Shown: positions 25,679 through 36,027, numbered from the stretch's first letter. The stretch is DNA of 64,000 nt from an uncultured Dokdonella sp. (GCA_934526015.1 CAKSZY010000002.1:1-64000), one strand, 5' to 3'. Program-made: numbers and translations. The notes: a model not told the origin generated them from the letters alone.

Positions 25679-26995
25679 GGCCTCCAGCCCCTGCTTCCCG
25701 CCCGGCTCGAGGGCCGCACGCAGCCATTCCCCGTCGCCGCCCGCCAATCCGAACAGCGGCTCCACGAGCGCGCGCGGCGCGTCGATCTCGATCTGCCAGC
25801 CCTGCTCGTCGGCGCGCTCGGCGGCGACCAGGCCCTGTGCATGCAGGCGCGCACGCAGCCTGCCGGCGCCGACCGGAAGCTCCAGCGTGCAGCGGATGCG
25901 TTCCACCGACAGCGCCGCGGCAATCGCCCCGCGCAGGCCGTCGAGGCCGACGCCGTCGCGCGCCGACACCCAGACCCGGGCCGGTCCGTCGCGATCCGGC
26001 GCATCGACCCGGGCGGCGAGGCCTTCGATGCGGTCGATCTTGTTGAACACCAGCAGTTGCGGCAGCGTGCCGGCACCGATTTCCTCGAGCACGGCGGCGA
26101 CGTCGGCGACGCGGCTGTCGCGCTCCGGGTCGGACGCATCGATCACGTGCAGCAGCAGGTCGGCCTCGCGCGCCTCGGCAAGGGTCGAGCGGAACGCGGC
26201 GACGAGGTCGTGCGGCAGGTCGCGGATGAAACCGACCGTGTCGGCCAGCACGACCGGCCCGCAGGCCAGTCCGTCGATGCGGCGCAGGGTCGGATCGAGG
26301 GTGGCGAACAGCTGGTCGGCCGCGTAGACCCCGGCGCCGGTCAGGGCGTTGAACAGGGTCGACTTGCCGGCATTGGTGTAGCCGACCAGGGCGACCACCG
26401 GCAGCGCGCTGCGTTCGCGCGCGCGGCGCGCCTGGCTGCGCTGCGTCTCGACCTTGTCGAGGCGCTTCTGCAGTTGCTTGACGCGCTCGCCGAGCAGGCG
26501 GCGGTCGATCTCGAGCTGGGTCTCGCCCGGACCGCGCAGGCCGATGGCGCCGCCGCGCTGGCGTTCGAGATGGGTCCAGCCGCGCACGAGGCGGGTCGAC
26601 ATGTGCTTGAGCTGGGCCAGCTCGACCTGCAGCTTGCCTTCGTGCGAACGCGCGCGCTGGGCGAAGATGTCGAGGATGAGGCCGGTGCGGTCGACCACCC
26701 GGCATTCGGTCAGCTTCTCGAGATTGCGTTCCTGCACCGGCGACAGCGCGTGGTTGACGAGGATGAGGTCGGCCTCGAGGGCGAGGCGGTGTTCCTTCAG
26801 CTCCTCGGCCTTGCCGCTGCCGACGAAGAAACGCGGATTCGGCCGCTCGACCCGTGCGGTCAGCGTGCCGACCACGGTGGCGCCGGCCGAGCGCGCGAGT
26901 TCGGCGAATTCATCGAGGAGGGCGGGATCCTGTTGTCCCGGTTCGTACGCCTGCAGCAGCAGCGCACGCTCGCCCTTGCGCGAACGGTCGAACAG
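25670..26995 (-). CDS. hflX: GTPase HflX (apparent CTG start)
   Basis: Ribosome-associated GTPase that splits stalled or hibernating ribosomes. 441 aa if read from the CTG at 26995, close to E. coli's 426. The conserved N-terminus (FDRSRKGERALLLQ) begins directly after that CTG. There is no in-frame ATG, GTG or TTG before the GTG at 26875, which would remove 40 conserved residues. The G1 loop GYTNAGKST is at about 205-213, G3 is DTVGF, G4 is NKID. The HflX-specific GLRGPGETQLE is present. The frame is the same as hfq, separated only by TAA and two codons. RNA-binding GTPase; product intact otherwise. Confidence 0.93.
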   Translation of the reverse strand: MFDRSRKGERALLLQAYEPGQQDPALLDEFAELARSAGATVVGTLTARVERPNPRFFVGSGKAEELKEHRLALEADLILVNHALSPVQERNLEKLTECRVVDRTGLILDIFAQRARSHEGKLQVELAQLKHMSTRLVRGWTHLERQRGGAIGLRGPGETQLEIDRRLLGERVKQLQKRLDKVETQRSQARRARERSALPVVALVGYTNAGKSTLFNALTGAGVYAADQLFATLDPTLRRIDGLACGPVVLADTVGFIRDLPHDLVAAFRSTLAEAREADLLLHVIDASDPERDSRVADVAAVLEEIGAGTLPQLLVFNKIDRIEGLAARVDAPDRDGPARVWVSARDGVGLDGLRGAIAAALSVERIRCTLELPVGAGRLRARLHAQGLVAAERADEQGWQIEIDAPRALVEPLFGLAGGDGEWLRAALEPGGKQGLEARE

Positions 26996-27001
26996 TTCGG
27001 C

Positions 27002-27364
<363 letters not shown>

Positions 27365-27409
27365 CTAACGTATGCGGGCGCGCAAATGAACGCGCCATGG
27401 CGTCCCGGT

Positions 27410-28354
27410 TCAGCGGCCGAGGAAGTCGGCCACCGACTCCGTGACGGCGGTCATGCAATCGTCCGCATCGGGATCGAACTCGCGCGCATCGAGCTCGGAC
27501 CGCAGCCAGGTGAACTGGCGCTTGGCCAGCTGGCGCGTCGCGGAAATCGCGCGGTCGCGGAAGGTGGCGGCGTCGACGCCGCCGTCGAGATGCTCGATCG
27601 CCTGGCGGTAGCCGACTGCACGCATCGACGGCAGGCCGGGCGGCAGCGGGCGGGTGCCGCGCAACCGGCGCACCTCGTCGAGGAAGCCCGCGGCCAGCAT
27701 GGCGTCGAAACGGGCGGCGATGCGGGCGTGCAGGACCGCCCGGTCGGGCGGAACCAGGGCGAGCTTGAGCAGACGGTACGGCAGGCGGCTGCGTGGTCCG
27801 CCCTGCTGTTCCGACAACGCGCGCCCGCTGAGGGCGATCACCTCGAGGGCGCGCTGGATGCGCTGGCCGTCGCCGGGGCGGATGCGCGCGGCGGCGTCCG
27901 CGTCGAGTTGTCCCAGGCGTGCGTGCAGGTGCGCCCAGCCATGCGCGCGCGCCTCGGCCTCGAGCCCGGCGCGCACGGCCGGATCGGCCGCCGGCAGCTC
28001 GGACAGGCCGCGCTCGAGCGCGCGGAAATAGAGACCGGTGCCGCCGACCAGCAGCGGCACCTTGCCGGCGGCCACGATCGCGGCCATCTCGCGCAGGGCA
28101 TCGGTGCGGAAATCGGCGGCGGAATACGGCTGGTCGGGATTGCGGATGTCGATCAGCCGGTGCGGATGGCGCGCCAGGGTGTCGGCATCGGGCTTGGCCG
28201 TGCCGATGTCCATGCCGCGGTAGACCAGCGCCGAATCGACGCTGACCAGCTCGAGGCCGTGGCGCGCGGCCAGCGCGCAGGCCAGCGCGGTCTTGCCCGA
28301 CGCGGTCGGACCCATGAGGAAGATGGCGCGCGGTCGCGCGTCGGCCCGGTGCAT
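27410..28354 (-). CDS. miaA: tRNA dimethylallyltransferase
   Basis: 314 aa. It attaches a dimethylallyl group to A37 of tRNAs reading UNN codons. P-loop GPTASGKT at about 15-22, then [16 protein letters not shown] (about 40-55), the substrate-binding segment, and [11 protein letters not shown] start at the ATG at 28354, where the family begins. No Shine-Dalgarno sequence is visible; the leader directly upstream is the G-rich arm of a heptamer repeat. First gene of the hfq-hflX-hflKC-purA series; the gap to hfq is 147 bases. Confidence 0.96.
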   Translation of the reverse strand: MHRADARPRAIFLMGPTASGKTALACALAARHGLELVSVDSALVYRGMDIGTAKPDADTLARHPHRLIDIRNPDQPYSAADFRTDALREMAAIVAAGKVPLLVGGTGLYFRALERGLSELPAADPAVRAGLEAEARAHGWAHLHARLGQLDADAAARIRPGDGQRIQRALEVIALSGRALSEQQGGPRSRLPYRLLKLALVPPDRAVLHARIAARFDAMLAAGFLDEVRRLRGTRPLPPGLPSMRAVGYRQAIEHLDGGVDAATFRDRAISATRQLAKRQFTWLRSELDAREFDPDADDCMTAVTESVADFLGR

Positions 28355-28365
28355 GGCCGGATTGT

Positions 28366-28611
28366 AGGGGAGAGGGCGCGGTGCGAGGGTGAGGGGCGAG
28401 GGCGAGGGGCGAGGGGCGAGGGCTCGACAACCAGATCCAGTTTCGCAATGGAAGGTCGTTCGGCCGATTCCCGCAGCACCATCGCAAACCTGTTCGGTCA
28501 TCGAGTTTCGCGCCCCCCGCCCCTCACCCCTGGTCCCTAGTCCCTAGTCCCCAGCCCCTAGTCCCCAGCCTCTAGTCCCCAGCCCCTATTCCCTGCCCCT
28601 GTCGCCCCTCT
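28366..28611. repeat. Paired G-rich/C-rich heptamer repeat element, locus B
   Basis: The G-rich arm (28366-28424) has four runs of four or more G spaced by CGA or similar, a quadruplex-capable pattern. After an 86-base spacer the C-rich arm (28511-28611) shows about ten heptamers of the form CCCTAGT/CCCCAGC/CCCTGGT. The element separates miaA (starting 12 bases from the G arm) from the divergent GGDEF-EAL gene. No gene lies within it. Confidence 0.8.
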
Positions 28612-28680
28612 CACGTTCTTTGACAAAACAGACCGCTCTCGGCTCAATAGGGGATCACATCGACGCAGCGGAACGGCCGC

Positions 28681-30723
28681 ATGAGCGACTGGGGAGTCCT
28701 CGAGATCGTGCTGTACGGGGCCGGCGCAGCCGTCGCCCTGGCGCAATGCGCGATCTTTGCCCACTACCACGGCGTGTTCCGCCGCGATCACCTGCGTTTC
28801 TGGTCGCTGAGCTTCCTGGCCCTGGCGGTCTATCTCGGCGCGGCCGGCCTGTCGATCGTCCTGCGCATCGACTTCCCGGCCAGCCACCCGCTGCGCCTGC
28901 TGCTGTCGAGCGTCTCCCTGATCGCCGCCTATGTGCAGGTCGCGCTGCTGGTGATCGGCACGCTGACGATCTGGCGCAGCCGCATGCCATCGCCGTCGGC
29001 GATCGTGCAGTCGCTGGTGCTGGCCACGGTGATCGGCCTGCTCAGCGCGCTGGCCTACGCGTTCGATCCGGCCGCTTCGCAGGAGCGCCTGTTCCTGCGC
29101 GTCGGCCTGCGCTATCTGGTCACCGGCATCGCCGGCATCGCCCTCGGCGTGGTGATCGCCCGGCACTGGGCACGCGACCGCTTCGGTCCGCGCCTGACCG
29201 CCATCGCCCTCGTCCTCTACGGTCTCGAACTGCTGCACGTGTTCGGCGCCTATCTCGCCCAGGCGAACGGACAGCCGCCCTGGCCTTGGCTGCGCTACAC
29301 CGCCGTGCTGAGCACGATCAGCCAGCTGTTCATCGGCTACGGCCTCGTCATCTGGCTGCTCGAGGACGAGCGCGAGCGCGCCGAACGCGCCACCGACGCT
29401 GCCGCGCACCTGCGCCACTTCGACCAGCTGACCGGACTGCCGAACCGCCAGTACCTGCTCGAACACGTCGACCGCCAGGTGGCCGGCCAGCAGAACACGT
29501 CGCTGATGCTGGTGCGCATCGACAATCTCGGCGCGATCGCCGCCGCCTTCGGCATGGACGGGGTCGATCTGGCCCTGTCCTCCGCCGCCGAGCGCATCGA
29601 AGAGGTCGCGCGCGCGCGGGGGTTGTTCGCCGGCCGGCCGGAAAGCGGCCATTTTGCCCTGCTCGGCTCCGGCGTCGGCGTCGAGGTCGGCGTCGGCCGC
29701 ATTGCCGGCGAGGTGCTCGAATCGCTCAGCCGCCCGCTGTTCTGGAACGGGCGCGAGATCGCCCTCAATGCGAGCATCGGCATCGCCATTGCACCGACCG
29801 ATGCCACCTCGGCCGACAAGCTCTACTCCTGCGCGGAGAAGGCGCGCGCGCGTGCGCGCCGCGAGGGCGCGATGCGCTACCGCTTCTTCACCCTCGATCT
29901 CGACACCGAGGCCGAGCAGCGCCTGCTGCTGCATTCGGAATTGCGCAGCGCATTCGCGCGCGGCGAGTTCGTGCTCGAGTTCCAGCCGATCCTTGACGGC
30001 TGGAGCCTGGAGGTCGACGGCTTCGAGGCACTCGTGCGCTGGCAGCATCCGCAACGCGGGCGCCTGCTGCCGGATGCCTTCATCGACGAGCTGGAACCGC
30101 TCGGCATGATCGAGGCGCTCGATGCCTGGGTGCTCGAGCAGGCCTGCACGGCCGCCCGTGCCTGGCAGCAGCCGGGCCGCGAGCGGGTGCCGGTGGCGGT
30201 CAACATTTCGGCGCACAGCTTCCAGCGCCGCGATTTCCCCGACCTCGTCACCGCCCTGCTGCGTCGCATCGGTCTCGACGCCGCCTGCCTCGAGCTCGAG
30301 ATCGTCGAATCGATTGCGCTGGCCTTGCCGGAACGGGCGATCGTCAGTCTCGAGTCCCTGCGCGAACTCGGCGTGCGCGTCATGCTCGACGACTTCGGCA
30401 CCGGCTTCTCCTCGCTCAAGCACCTGCGCCAGTTGCCGTTCGACGGCATCAAGATCGACCGCAGCTTCGTCGTCGACGTGCTGGTCGATCCGCGCGACGC
30501 GGCGATCGTGCGCGCGATGCTGGCGCTGGCCCACAGCCTCGGCCTCGAGGTCGTCGCCGAAGGCATCGAGACCGCCGCCCAGTTGGCCTGGTTCCAGTCG
30601 GCCGGCTGCGACCGCCTGCAGGGCTTCCACTTCCATCGCTCGATGGAGCAGTCCGCCGCCATCGCCCTGGTCAGCCTGCCGACGGCGGCGAGCGGCCCGG
30701 CGACACGACACTCATCTGCCTGA
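28681..30723 (+). CDS. Membrane GGDEF-EAL protein, probable c-di-GMP phosphodiesterase
   Basis: 680 aa. About seven membrane helices fill residues 1-235. A GGDEF-type domain follows (about 248-395), but its signature reads ESGHF, so it should not make c-di-GMP; it may bind GTP as a regulator. The EAL domain (about 415-660) looks active: FEALVRW, VNISAHS, ELEIVES, LDDFGTGFSSL, IKIDRSF and AEGIET supply the expected metal and catalytic residues. It would lower c-di-GMP, opposing the cyclase at 19812. A strong terminator follows. Confidence 0.92.
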   Translation: MSDWGVLEIVLYGAGAAVALAQCAIFAHYHGVFRRDHLRFWSLSFLALAVYLGAAGLSIVLRIDFPASHPLRLLLSSVSLIAAYVQVALLVIGTLTIWRSRMPSPSAIVQSLVLATVIGLLSALAYAFDPAASQERLFLRVGLRYLVTGIAGIALGVVIARHWARDRFGPRLTAIALVLYGLELLHVFGAYLAQANGQPPWPWLRYTAVLSTISQLFIGYGLVIWLLEDERERAERATDAAAHLRHFDQLTGLPNRQYLLEHVDRQVAGQQNTSLMLVRIDNLGAIAAAFGMDGVDLALSSAAERIEEVARARGLFAGRPESGHFALLGSGVGVEVGVGRIAGEVLESLSRPLFWNGREIALNASIGIAIAPTDATSADKLYSCAEKARARARREGAMRYRFFTLDLDTEAEQRLLLHSELRSAFARGEFVLEFQPILDGWSLEVDGFEALVRWQHPQRGRLLPDAFIDELEPLGMIEALDAWVLEQACTAARAWQQPGRERVPVAVNISAHSFQRRDFPDLVTALLRRIGLDAACLELEIVESIALALPERAIVSLESLRELGVRVMLDDFGTGFSSLKHLRQLPFDGIKIDRSFVVDVLVDPRDAAIVRAMLALAHSLGLEVVAEGIETAAQLAWFQSAGCDRLQGFHFHRSMEQSAAIALVSLPTAASGPATRHSSA

Positions 30724-30750
30724 GCCGCGCCCTCCTGCTGCGGAAAAGAA

Positions 30751-30774
30751 AACGCCCGGCAAGCCGGGCGTTTT
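30751..30774. terminator. Bidirectional rho-independent terminator
   Basis: Stem CGCCCGGC/GCCGGGCG (30753-30760, 30763-30770) with AA loop, T-run on the plus side and A-run on the other, so it can end both the GGDEF-EAL transcript and the convergent gene at 30802. Confidence 0.9.
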
Positions 30775-30801
30775 CACAAGGTCCGAAACCGGTGGTTCCG
30801 C

Positions 30802-31527
30802 TCAGTCGATGCCGAAGCTCTGCAGGCCGACCGGCAGCGTGGTGGCATTGACGACCATGACGATGTTCATGTTCGCGAAGCCGATCGAGCTGACCGGAGT
30901 CGGCTCGGTGACGCCGCAGTCCGCCGCACGCAGGTACGACGGCGCGCCGTTCGGATTGATCGACGCGGTGGCATTGGAGCCGATGAAGAACGAATTGCCG
31001 GCGGTTTCGCCGTCCGGCGAATGCACCTCGACGACCAGGTCATGGGTCAGGCCGTTGAGCGAAGCGGCCACCGGGATGTTCTGCATCGCAAGTCCCTGGT
31101 CCGGCAGGCTGATCGACGCCGTGCCGATCGGAGCACCGAGATTGGCCACCGTGAGCGGCGAGGCATTCGGGATCGCATAGAGGTTGAGGTTGATCGGCTG
31201 GCTGCCGCCGGATCCACCGACCGCCTGCTCGACTCCGATGTCGACGCTGGCGATCGTCACCGTGCCGGTGGCGGAGAAATAGGTGTCGAGGTCGAAACGG
31301 CGGTAGTAGAAGTTCTCGGCATGAATGCCGGCGTCGTTGCAGGAAACGGAGTTCTGCAGGGTGATCGCCAGCGAACCGCTCTGGGTCAGGGCGAACGCGC
31401 CCATCGGCTGGTTCCAGGGGGCCTGGACGGCGTTGTTCGGCGTGCTGCTGTGGCTGAGGACGTTGTCGGCCACCGCCACGTTCGTGACGAGCAGGCCGAG
31501 GGCGATGGCGAGGGCATTCTTGTACAT
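30802..31527 (-). CDS. Secreted protein of unknown function
   Basis: 241 aa. The ATG at 31527 has GGAG nine bases upstream and starts a Sec signal peptide (KNALAIALGLLVTNVAVA, cut probably after AVA-D). The mature part is beta-rich, Gly/Ser/Asn-rich and low in charge. It has two widely separated Cys residues (VSCND and AADCGV) that may form a disulfide. It resembles secreted proteins of Xanthomonadales with INLNLYAIPN-like motifs, for which I know no function. Probably an extracellular or periplasmic beta-sandwich. It diverges from tdh. Confidence 0.75.
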   Translation of the reverse strand: MYKNALAIALGLLVTNVAVADNVLSHSSTPNNAVQAPWNQPMGAFALTQSGSLAITLQNSVSCNDAGIHAENFYYRRFDLDTYFSATGTVTIASVDIGVEQAVGGSGGSQPINLNLYAIPNASPLTVANLGAPIGTASISLPDQGLAMQNIPVAASLNGLTHDLVVEVHSPDGETAGNSFFIGSNATASINPNGAPSYLRAADCGVTEPTPVSSIGFANMNIVMVVNATTLPVGLQSFGID

Positions 31528-31754
31528 CGGCGTAACTCCGGTTTTTGTGTGGACGTGGAGGGCACGGCAGGGGCCGTGCCGGATACGGTGACCGTCCATG
31601 GATGAACGGGGCTGGATCGCCGCCCGACTCGCGCCGGACGGTCGAACCCGGTGGAGGCGGGATGGAGCCCCCGCAAAAAGGCGGATGTTACATCAAGGCG
31701 CGGGATCCGCACACCCTGCCCGCGTGGCAGGCGCGCCGTCGCCTTGGGCCACCG

Positions 31755-31760
31755 TATAAT
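31755..31760 (+). promoter_or_regulatory. -10 element upstream of tdh
   Basis: A perfect TATAAT lies 28 bases before the tdh start, in an otherwise GC-rich leader. No good -35 is seen 17 bases upstream, so the promoter may need an activator. Confidence 0.45.
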
Positions 31761-31787
31761 CGCCGGTTTCCGTCCAGGCACATCTCC

Positions 31788-32822
31788 ATGAGCAACACGA
31801 TGAAGGCGCTGGTCAAGCGCGAGGCGGCCAAGGGCATCTGGATGGAGCGCGTGCCGTTGCCGGCGATCGGCCCGAACGACGTGCTGATCAAGCTCGAGAA
31901 GACCGCGATCTGCGGCACCGACCTGCATATCTACCAGTGGGACGCCTGGTCGCAGCGCACGATCAAGCCCGGCCTGGTGATCGGCCACGAGTTCGTCGGC
32001 CGCATCGTCGACAAGGGCGCCGGCGTCAACGGCTATGAAATCGGCCAGCGCGTCTCGGCCGAGGGCCACATCGTCTGCGGTGTCTGCCGCAATTGCCGCG
32101 CCGGCAAGCAGCACCTGTGCCCGCACACGATCGGCATCGGCGTCAACCGCGACGGCGCCTTCGCCGAGTACATCGCCATGCCGGCCTCGAACCTGTGGCC
32201 GATTCCCGACCAGATCCCCTCCGAGCTCGCCGCATTCTTCGATCCCTACGGCAACGCCGCCCACGTCGCCCTCGAGTTCGACCTCATCGGCGAGGACGTG
32301 CTGATCACCGGGGCCGGCCCGATCGGCATCATCGCCGCCGGCATCGCCAAGCACGTCGGCGCGCGCAACGTCGTCGTCACCGACGTCAACGACTACCGCC
32401 TCAAGCTCGCCGCCGACATGGGCGCGACGCGGGTGGTCAACGTGTCCAAGCAGTCGCTGCGCGACGTGGTCAAGGACCTGCACATCGAGGGTTTCGACGT
32501 CGGCCTGGAAATGAGCGGCAACCCGCAGGCGTTCAACGACATGCTCGAATGCATGTACCACGGCGGCCGCATGGCCCTGCTCGGCATCCTGCCGAAGGGC
32601 GCCGGCATCGACTGGGACAAGGTCATCTTCAAGGGCCTGGTCATGCACGGCATCTACGGCCGGCGCATGTACGAGACCTGGTACAAGATGACGCAGATGC
32701 TGCTGACCGGGTTCCCGCTGCAGAAGGTGCTGACCCACCAGATCCACATCGACGACTTCCAGAAGGGATTCGACCTCATGGAAGCCGGCCAGTGCGGCAA
32801 GGTCGTGTGTTCATGGACCTGA
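31788..32822 (+). CDS. tdh: L-threonine 3-dehydrogenase
   Basis: 344 aa zinc-dependent alcohol dehydrogenase-family enzyme. It oxidises L-threonine to 2-amino-3-ketobutyrate with NAD. Catalytic zinc ligands C42 and GHE (H67, E68); structural zinc cysteines C97, C100, C103, C111. NAD site GAGPIGI. The start MSNTMKALV is at 31788; an ATG at 31800 would match E. coli more closely. The partner gene kbl, which forms an operon with tdh in E. coli, is not in this window. tilS follows 53 bases later. Confidence 0.96.
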   Translation: MSNTMKALVKREAAKGIWMERVPLPAIGPNDVLIKLEKTAICGTDLHIYQWDAWSQRTIKPGLVIGHEFVGRIVDKGAGVNGYEIGQRVSAEGHIVCGVCRNCRAGKQHLCPHTIGIGVNRDGAFAEYIAMPASNLWPIPDQIPSELAAFFDPYGNAAHVALEFDLIGEDVLITGAGPIGIIAAGIAKHVGARNVVVTDVNDYRLKLAADMGATRVVNVSKQSLRDVVKDLHIEGFDVGLEMSGNPQAFNDMLECMYHGGRMALLGILPKGAGIDWDKVIFKGLVMHGIYGRRMYETWYKMTQMLLTGFPLQKVLTHQIHIDDFQKGFDLMEAGQCGKVVCSWT

Positions 32823-32875
32823 GTTCCCGTGCGCCGGCGGCGCGCTGAGCGACCGGCGACGAGACGGAGCATGCC

Positions 32876-34225
32876 TTGAGCAGTCGGCGCCTGCGCGACA
32901 TCCTCGAACCTGCGCTCGCCACCCTCATCGAGGGCCCGCTCGCCGTCGCCTTCAGCGGCGGCCTCGACTCGACCGTGCTGCTGCACGGGCTCGCCGCCTC
33001 GCCGGCCGCGCGCGAACGCGGGTTGCGCGCGATCCACGTCGATCACGGCCTGCATCCGGACAGCGCCGAATGGACCCGGCGCTGCGCCGCCTTTGCCGCG
33101 AGCTGTTCGGTCGATTTCGCCAGCGTGCGCATCGACGTGCCGCGCGGCAGCGGCCTCGGCCTCGAAGCGGCCGCGCGGCGCATGCGCCGTACCGCCCTGC
33201 AGGGCGAATTGCGCGCCGGCGAGATCGTCGTCTTCGCCCACCATCGCGACGACCAGGCGGAAACCGTCCTGCTCAAGCTGTTGCGCGGCGCCGGGCCGGA
33301 AGGACTCGCCGCCATGCGCCCGCTGCGCCGCTTCGGCGAAGGATTCGCCTGGCGACCCTTGCTGACGCTGTCACGCGCCGCCCTGCGCGCCTATGCCGAC
33401 CATCACCAGCTGGCCTGGGTGCACGATCCGAGCAATGCCGATCCGGTCTTCGATCGCAACTACCTGCGCCTCGACGTCTTGCCGCGCCTGCGCCGACGCT
33501 GGCCGGAAGCCGACACCAGCATCGCCCAGAGCGCGACCTGGGTGCGTGCCGCCGCCGACCTGATCGAGGAGGAATCGGCACGCGCCCTTGCGCGCATCCA
33601 GGGCCTCGATCCGAACACGTTGCGCTACCGCGAATGGCTCGACCTGCCCGAAGCGCTGCGCGACCCGGTGCTGCGCTGCTGGCTGCGCGGCCTCGGCCTG
33701 CCCGAGCCGACCCAGCACCAGGTCGGCGAACTCGTGCGCCAGCTCGGCGAGGCCGGCGAGGACAAGCTGCCGTGCGTGCGCTGGCCCGGCAGCGAGCTGC
33801 GTCGCTATCGCGAACTCGTGCACGCCCGCGCCCCGATCGAGATGGTCGCGGCCAACTGGGAACAGGCCTGGGACGGATGCGTGCTCGAACTGCCGGCCGC
33901 ACTCGGCAGCCTGCAGTTCGTCGACGCGAACGGTGCCGTGCGGACCACGCCGTTGCCGCGGCCGCTGCGCGTGCGTTTCCGCCGTGGCGGCGAAAGCCTG
34001 CGCCTCGCCCTCGGCGACCATCATCGCGACCTGCGCGACCTGTTCCAGCAGGCCGGCATTCCCCCGTGGGAACGCGGGCGCCTGCCGCTGGTGTTCGATG
34101 GCGAAGGCAACCTGCTCGCGGTCGCCGATCTCTGGCTCGGCAGCGAGGGGCGCGCGCTGTTCGATGCGCTGGGGGTCCACCTGCAGTGGCGCACGGACGT
34201 TGACCGGCCCGCGACGGGCGGCTAG
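32876..34225 (+). CDS. tilS: tRNA(Ile)-lysidine synthetase
   Basis: 449 aa. It converts C34 of the tRNA-Ile with anticodon CAU to lysidine so that it reads AUA. N-type ATP pyrophosphatase motif SGGLDS at about 27-32; [19 protein letters not shown] is the family segment; the C-terminal TilS substrate domain covers about 355-440. Starts at TTG with GGAG six bases upstream. That TTG overlaps the mini-frame ATG-CCT-TGA (32871-32879). The same nine bases occur at the ispA start. Confidence 0.95.
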   Translation: MSSRRLRDILEPALATLIEGPLAVAFSGGLDSTVLLHGLAASPAARERGLRAIHVDHGLHPDSAEWTRRCAAFAASCSVDFASVRIDVPRGSGLGLEAAARRMRRTALQGELRAGEIVVFAHHRDDQAETVLLKLLRGAGPEGLAAMRPLRRFGEGFAWRPLLTLSRAALRAYADHHQLAWVHDPSNADPVFDRNYLRLDVLPRLRRRWPEADTSIAQSATWVRAAADLIEEESARALARIQGLDPNTLRYREWLDLPEALRDPVLRCWLRGLGLPEPTQHQVGELVRQLGEAGEDKLPCVRWPGSELRRYRELVHARAPIEMVAANWEQAWDGCVLELPAALGSLQFVDANGAVRTTPLPRPLRVRFRRGGESLRLALGDHHRDLRDLFQQAGIPPWERGRLPLVFDGEGNLLAVADLWLGSEGRALFDALGVHLQWRTDVDRPATGG

Positions 34226-34235
34226 CCTTCGCGTC

Positions 34236-34490
34236 ATGCCGAAAACCCCGCCAGCCGAACCGGACCGGATCGCCGCATTCGAGCAGTCGCTCGACGAGCT
34301 CGAACAACTCGTCACCCGCATGGAACAGGGCGACATGGGGCTCGACGATTCATTGAAGTCGTTCGAACGCGGCATTGCCCTCTATCGCGATTGCCAGGGC
34401 GCCCTCGAACAGGCCGAGCTGCGCGTGCAGCAGCTGCTCGATCCGACCCGGCCCGATGCCGCCGAGCCATTCACTCCGGACGTGCCCTGA
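34236..34490 (+). CDS. xseB: Exodeoxyribonuclease VII small subunit
   Basis: 84 aa, normal size. XseB binds XseA to form the nuclease that degrades single-stranded DNA. The signature [19 protein letters not shown] (about 15-33) and the helix [18 protein letters not shown] are intact. ATG 11 bases after the tilS stop. xseB-ispA adjacency is typical of gammaproteobacteria; xseA is not in this window. Confidence 0.95.
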   Translation: MPKTPPAEPDRIAAFEQSLDELEQLVTRMEQGDMGLDDSLKSFERGIALYRDCQGALEQAELRVQQLLDPTRPDAAEPFTPDVP

Positions 34491-34597
34491 GTCCGGGAAG
34501 CCCCGATCCGCTGCATCCCGTGCACAACCATCGATGACCGGCGATCGATCGGGGCGCGCAGCGTGTCTCCGGCCCTCTTCCTTTCGCAGGTGATGCC

Positions 34598-35488
34598 TTG
34601 ATCGAACTGACCGCAGGCCTGCTCGCGCTGTCGGCGCGCACCGACGCGGTGCTGGAGCGCGTGCTGCCCGATCCGGCGCAGCCGCCCCACGACCTGCACG
34701 CAGCCATGCGCTATGCCGTCCTCGGTGGCGGCAAGCGCATGCGGCCACTGCTCGTGCATGCGGCCGGCGCGGTCTTCGACGGAGCGCCGGATGCGCTCGA
34801 CGCGCCGGCGGCGGCAGTGGAGATCATCCACGCCTACTCGCTCGTGCATGACGACCTGCCGGCCATGGATGACGATGCCATGCGCCGCGGCCGGCCGACC
34901 TGCCACGTCGTCCACGGCGAGGCGATGGCGATCCTCGCCGGCGACGCCCTGCAGGCGCTCGCCTTCGAAGTGCTCGCCGAGGGCAGCGCGACCGTCGATG
35001 CGGACACCCGCGTCGAGATGCTGCGCGTGCTGGCCGCCGCCTGCGGTTCGCACGGCATGGCCGGCGGCCAGGCGTTCGACCTGTCCGCGGTCGGCGTACG
35101 CCTCGCCGCGGCCGAGCTGGAGCGCATGCACGTGCACAAGACCGGTGCACTGATCCGCGCCTCGGTGCGCCTCGGCGCGCTCGCCGCCGGAGCACGCGAC
35201 GCGGGGGCGCTGGCGGCCCTCGAGCGTTATGCGCATTGCGTCGGACTCGCCTTCCAGATCCGCGACGACATCCTCGACATCGAGGGCGAGGCGGCACGCA
35301 TCGGCAAGACTCCCGGCAAGGACATCGCCAACGACAAGCCGACCTATCCGGCCATCCTCGGCCTCGATGCCTCGCGCGCGGCGCTGGCCGAACTCACTGC
35401 GGAGGCGCTCGGCTGTCTCGACCGTTTCGATGCGCAGGCGGTCCACCTGCGCGACCTCGCCCGCTTCGTCGCCCGGCGCGAGAGCTAG
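34598..35488 (+). CDS. ispA: (2E,6E)-farnesyl diphosphate synthase
   Basis: 296 aa polyprenyl synthase. It condenses IPP with DMAPP and GPP to make farnesyl diphosphate, precursor of ubiquinone and undecaprenol. First Asp-rich motif DDLPAMDDD (D85-D93), second IRDDILDIEG (about 225-233), GGKRMRP near 44-50 binds IPP. TTG start with AGGTG five bases upstream. As in E. coli it follows xseB, but dxs does not follow here; a convergent DUF4870 gene comes one base after its stop. Confidence 0.96.
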   Translation: MIELTAGLLALSARTDAVLERVLPDPAQPPHDLHAAMRYAVLGGGKRMRPLLVHAAGAVFDGAPDALDAPAAAVEIIHAYSLVHDDLPAMDDDAMRRGRPTCHVVHGEAMAILAGDALQALAFEVLAEGSATVDADTRVEMLRVLAAACGSHGMAGGQAFDLSAVGVRLAAAELERMHVHKTGALIRASVRLGALAAGARDAGALAALERYAHCVGLAFQIRDDILDIEGEAARIGKTPGKDIANDKPTYPAILGLDASRAALAELTAEALGCLDRFDAQAVHLRDLARFVARRES

Positions 35489-35489
35489 G

Positions 35490-35894
35490 TCACTGCACGA
35501 GACGCAGGGTCAACGGATAGCGATAGCGCACGCCGTTGTTGGCGTTGATCGCGGCGATGATCGTCAGCACCAGCCAGCCGAAGAAGACGACCACACCGAC
35601 CGGCAGGGTGATGAAGATGCCGATGCCGAAGGTGACGATGGTCAGCAGGATCAGTGCTATCGCGACGATCAGCACGGTGATGTTGAAGTTCAGCGCTTCC
35701 CTGGCCTGATCGGCAGCGAACGGCATCGAATCGCGCTTGACCAGCCAGATGATCAGCGGGCCGAGCACGCCACCGATGCCGACGACGAAGGCCGAGAGGG
35801 CAGAGAGATGGCCGAGCAGCGCCCAGGTGCGCTCTTCGCCGATCGGGGCCGTGTCGGTAACCTGTGCGGCCTGCGGAACCGATTCTTCAGTCAT
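35490..35894 (-). CDS. DUF4870 membrane protein
   Basis: 134 aa. Three or four hydrophobic segments (about 25-50, 72-90, 91-115) fit the DUF4870/Tic20-like family: WALLGHLSALSAFV at the start, then DQAREALNFNITV. Function unknown; found in the inner membrane of many bacteria. Its stop faces the ispA stop with one base between and no terminator. Confidence 0.85.
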   Translation of the reverse strand: MTEESVPQAAQVTDTAPIGEERTWALLGHLSALSAFVVGIGGVLGPLIIWLVKRDSMPFAADQAREALNFNITVLIVAIALILLTIVTFGIGIFITLPVGVVVFFGWLVLTIIAAINANNGVRYRYPLTLRLVQ

Positions 35895-36027
35895 CGCGGG
35901 TCTCCTCGTCGCGACAGGGATGTCGCCGGTTCCACAATGCGGGCGGCCCCCTGCGGGGTCAAGCGCAGGAAGTCATTGCCACCCATGGCAGGGCATCGTC
36001 CCGGCGACGGGCTGCGCAGGTCGTGAA

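Noticed and set aside
28558..30711. 717-codon minus-strand frame
   Set aside because: Antisense shadow of the GGDEF-EAL gene, running into repeat DNA.
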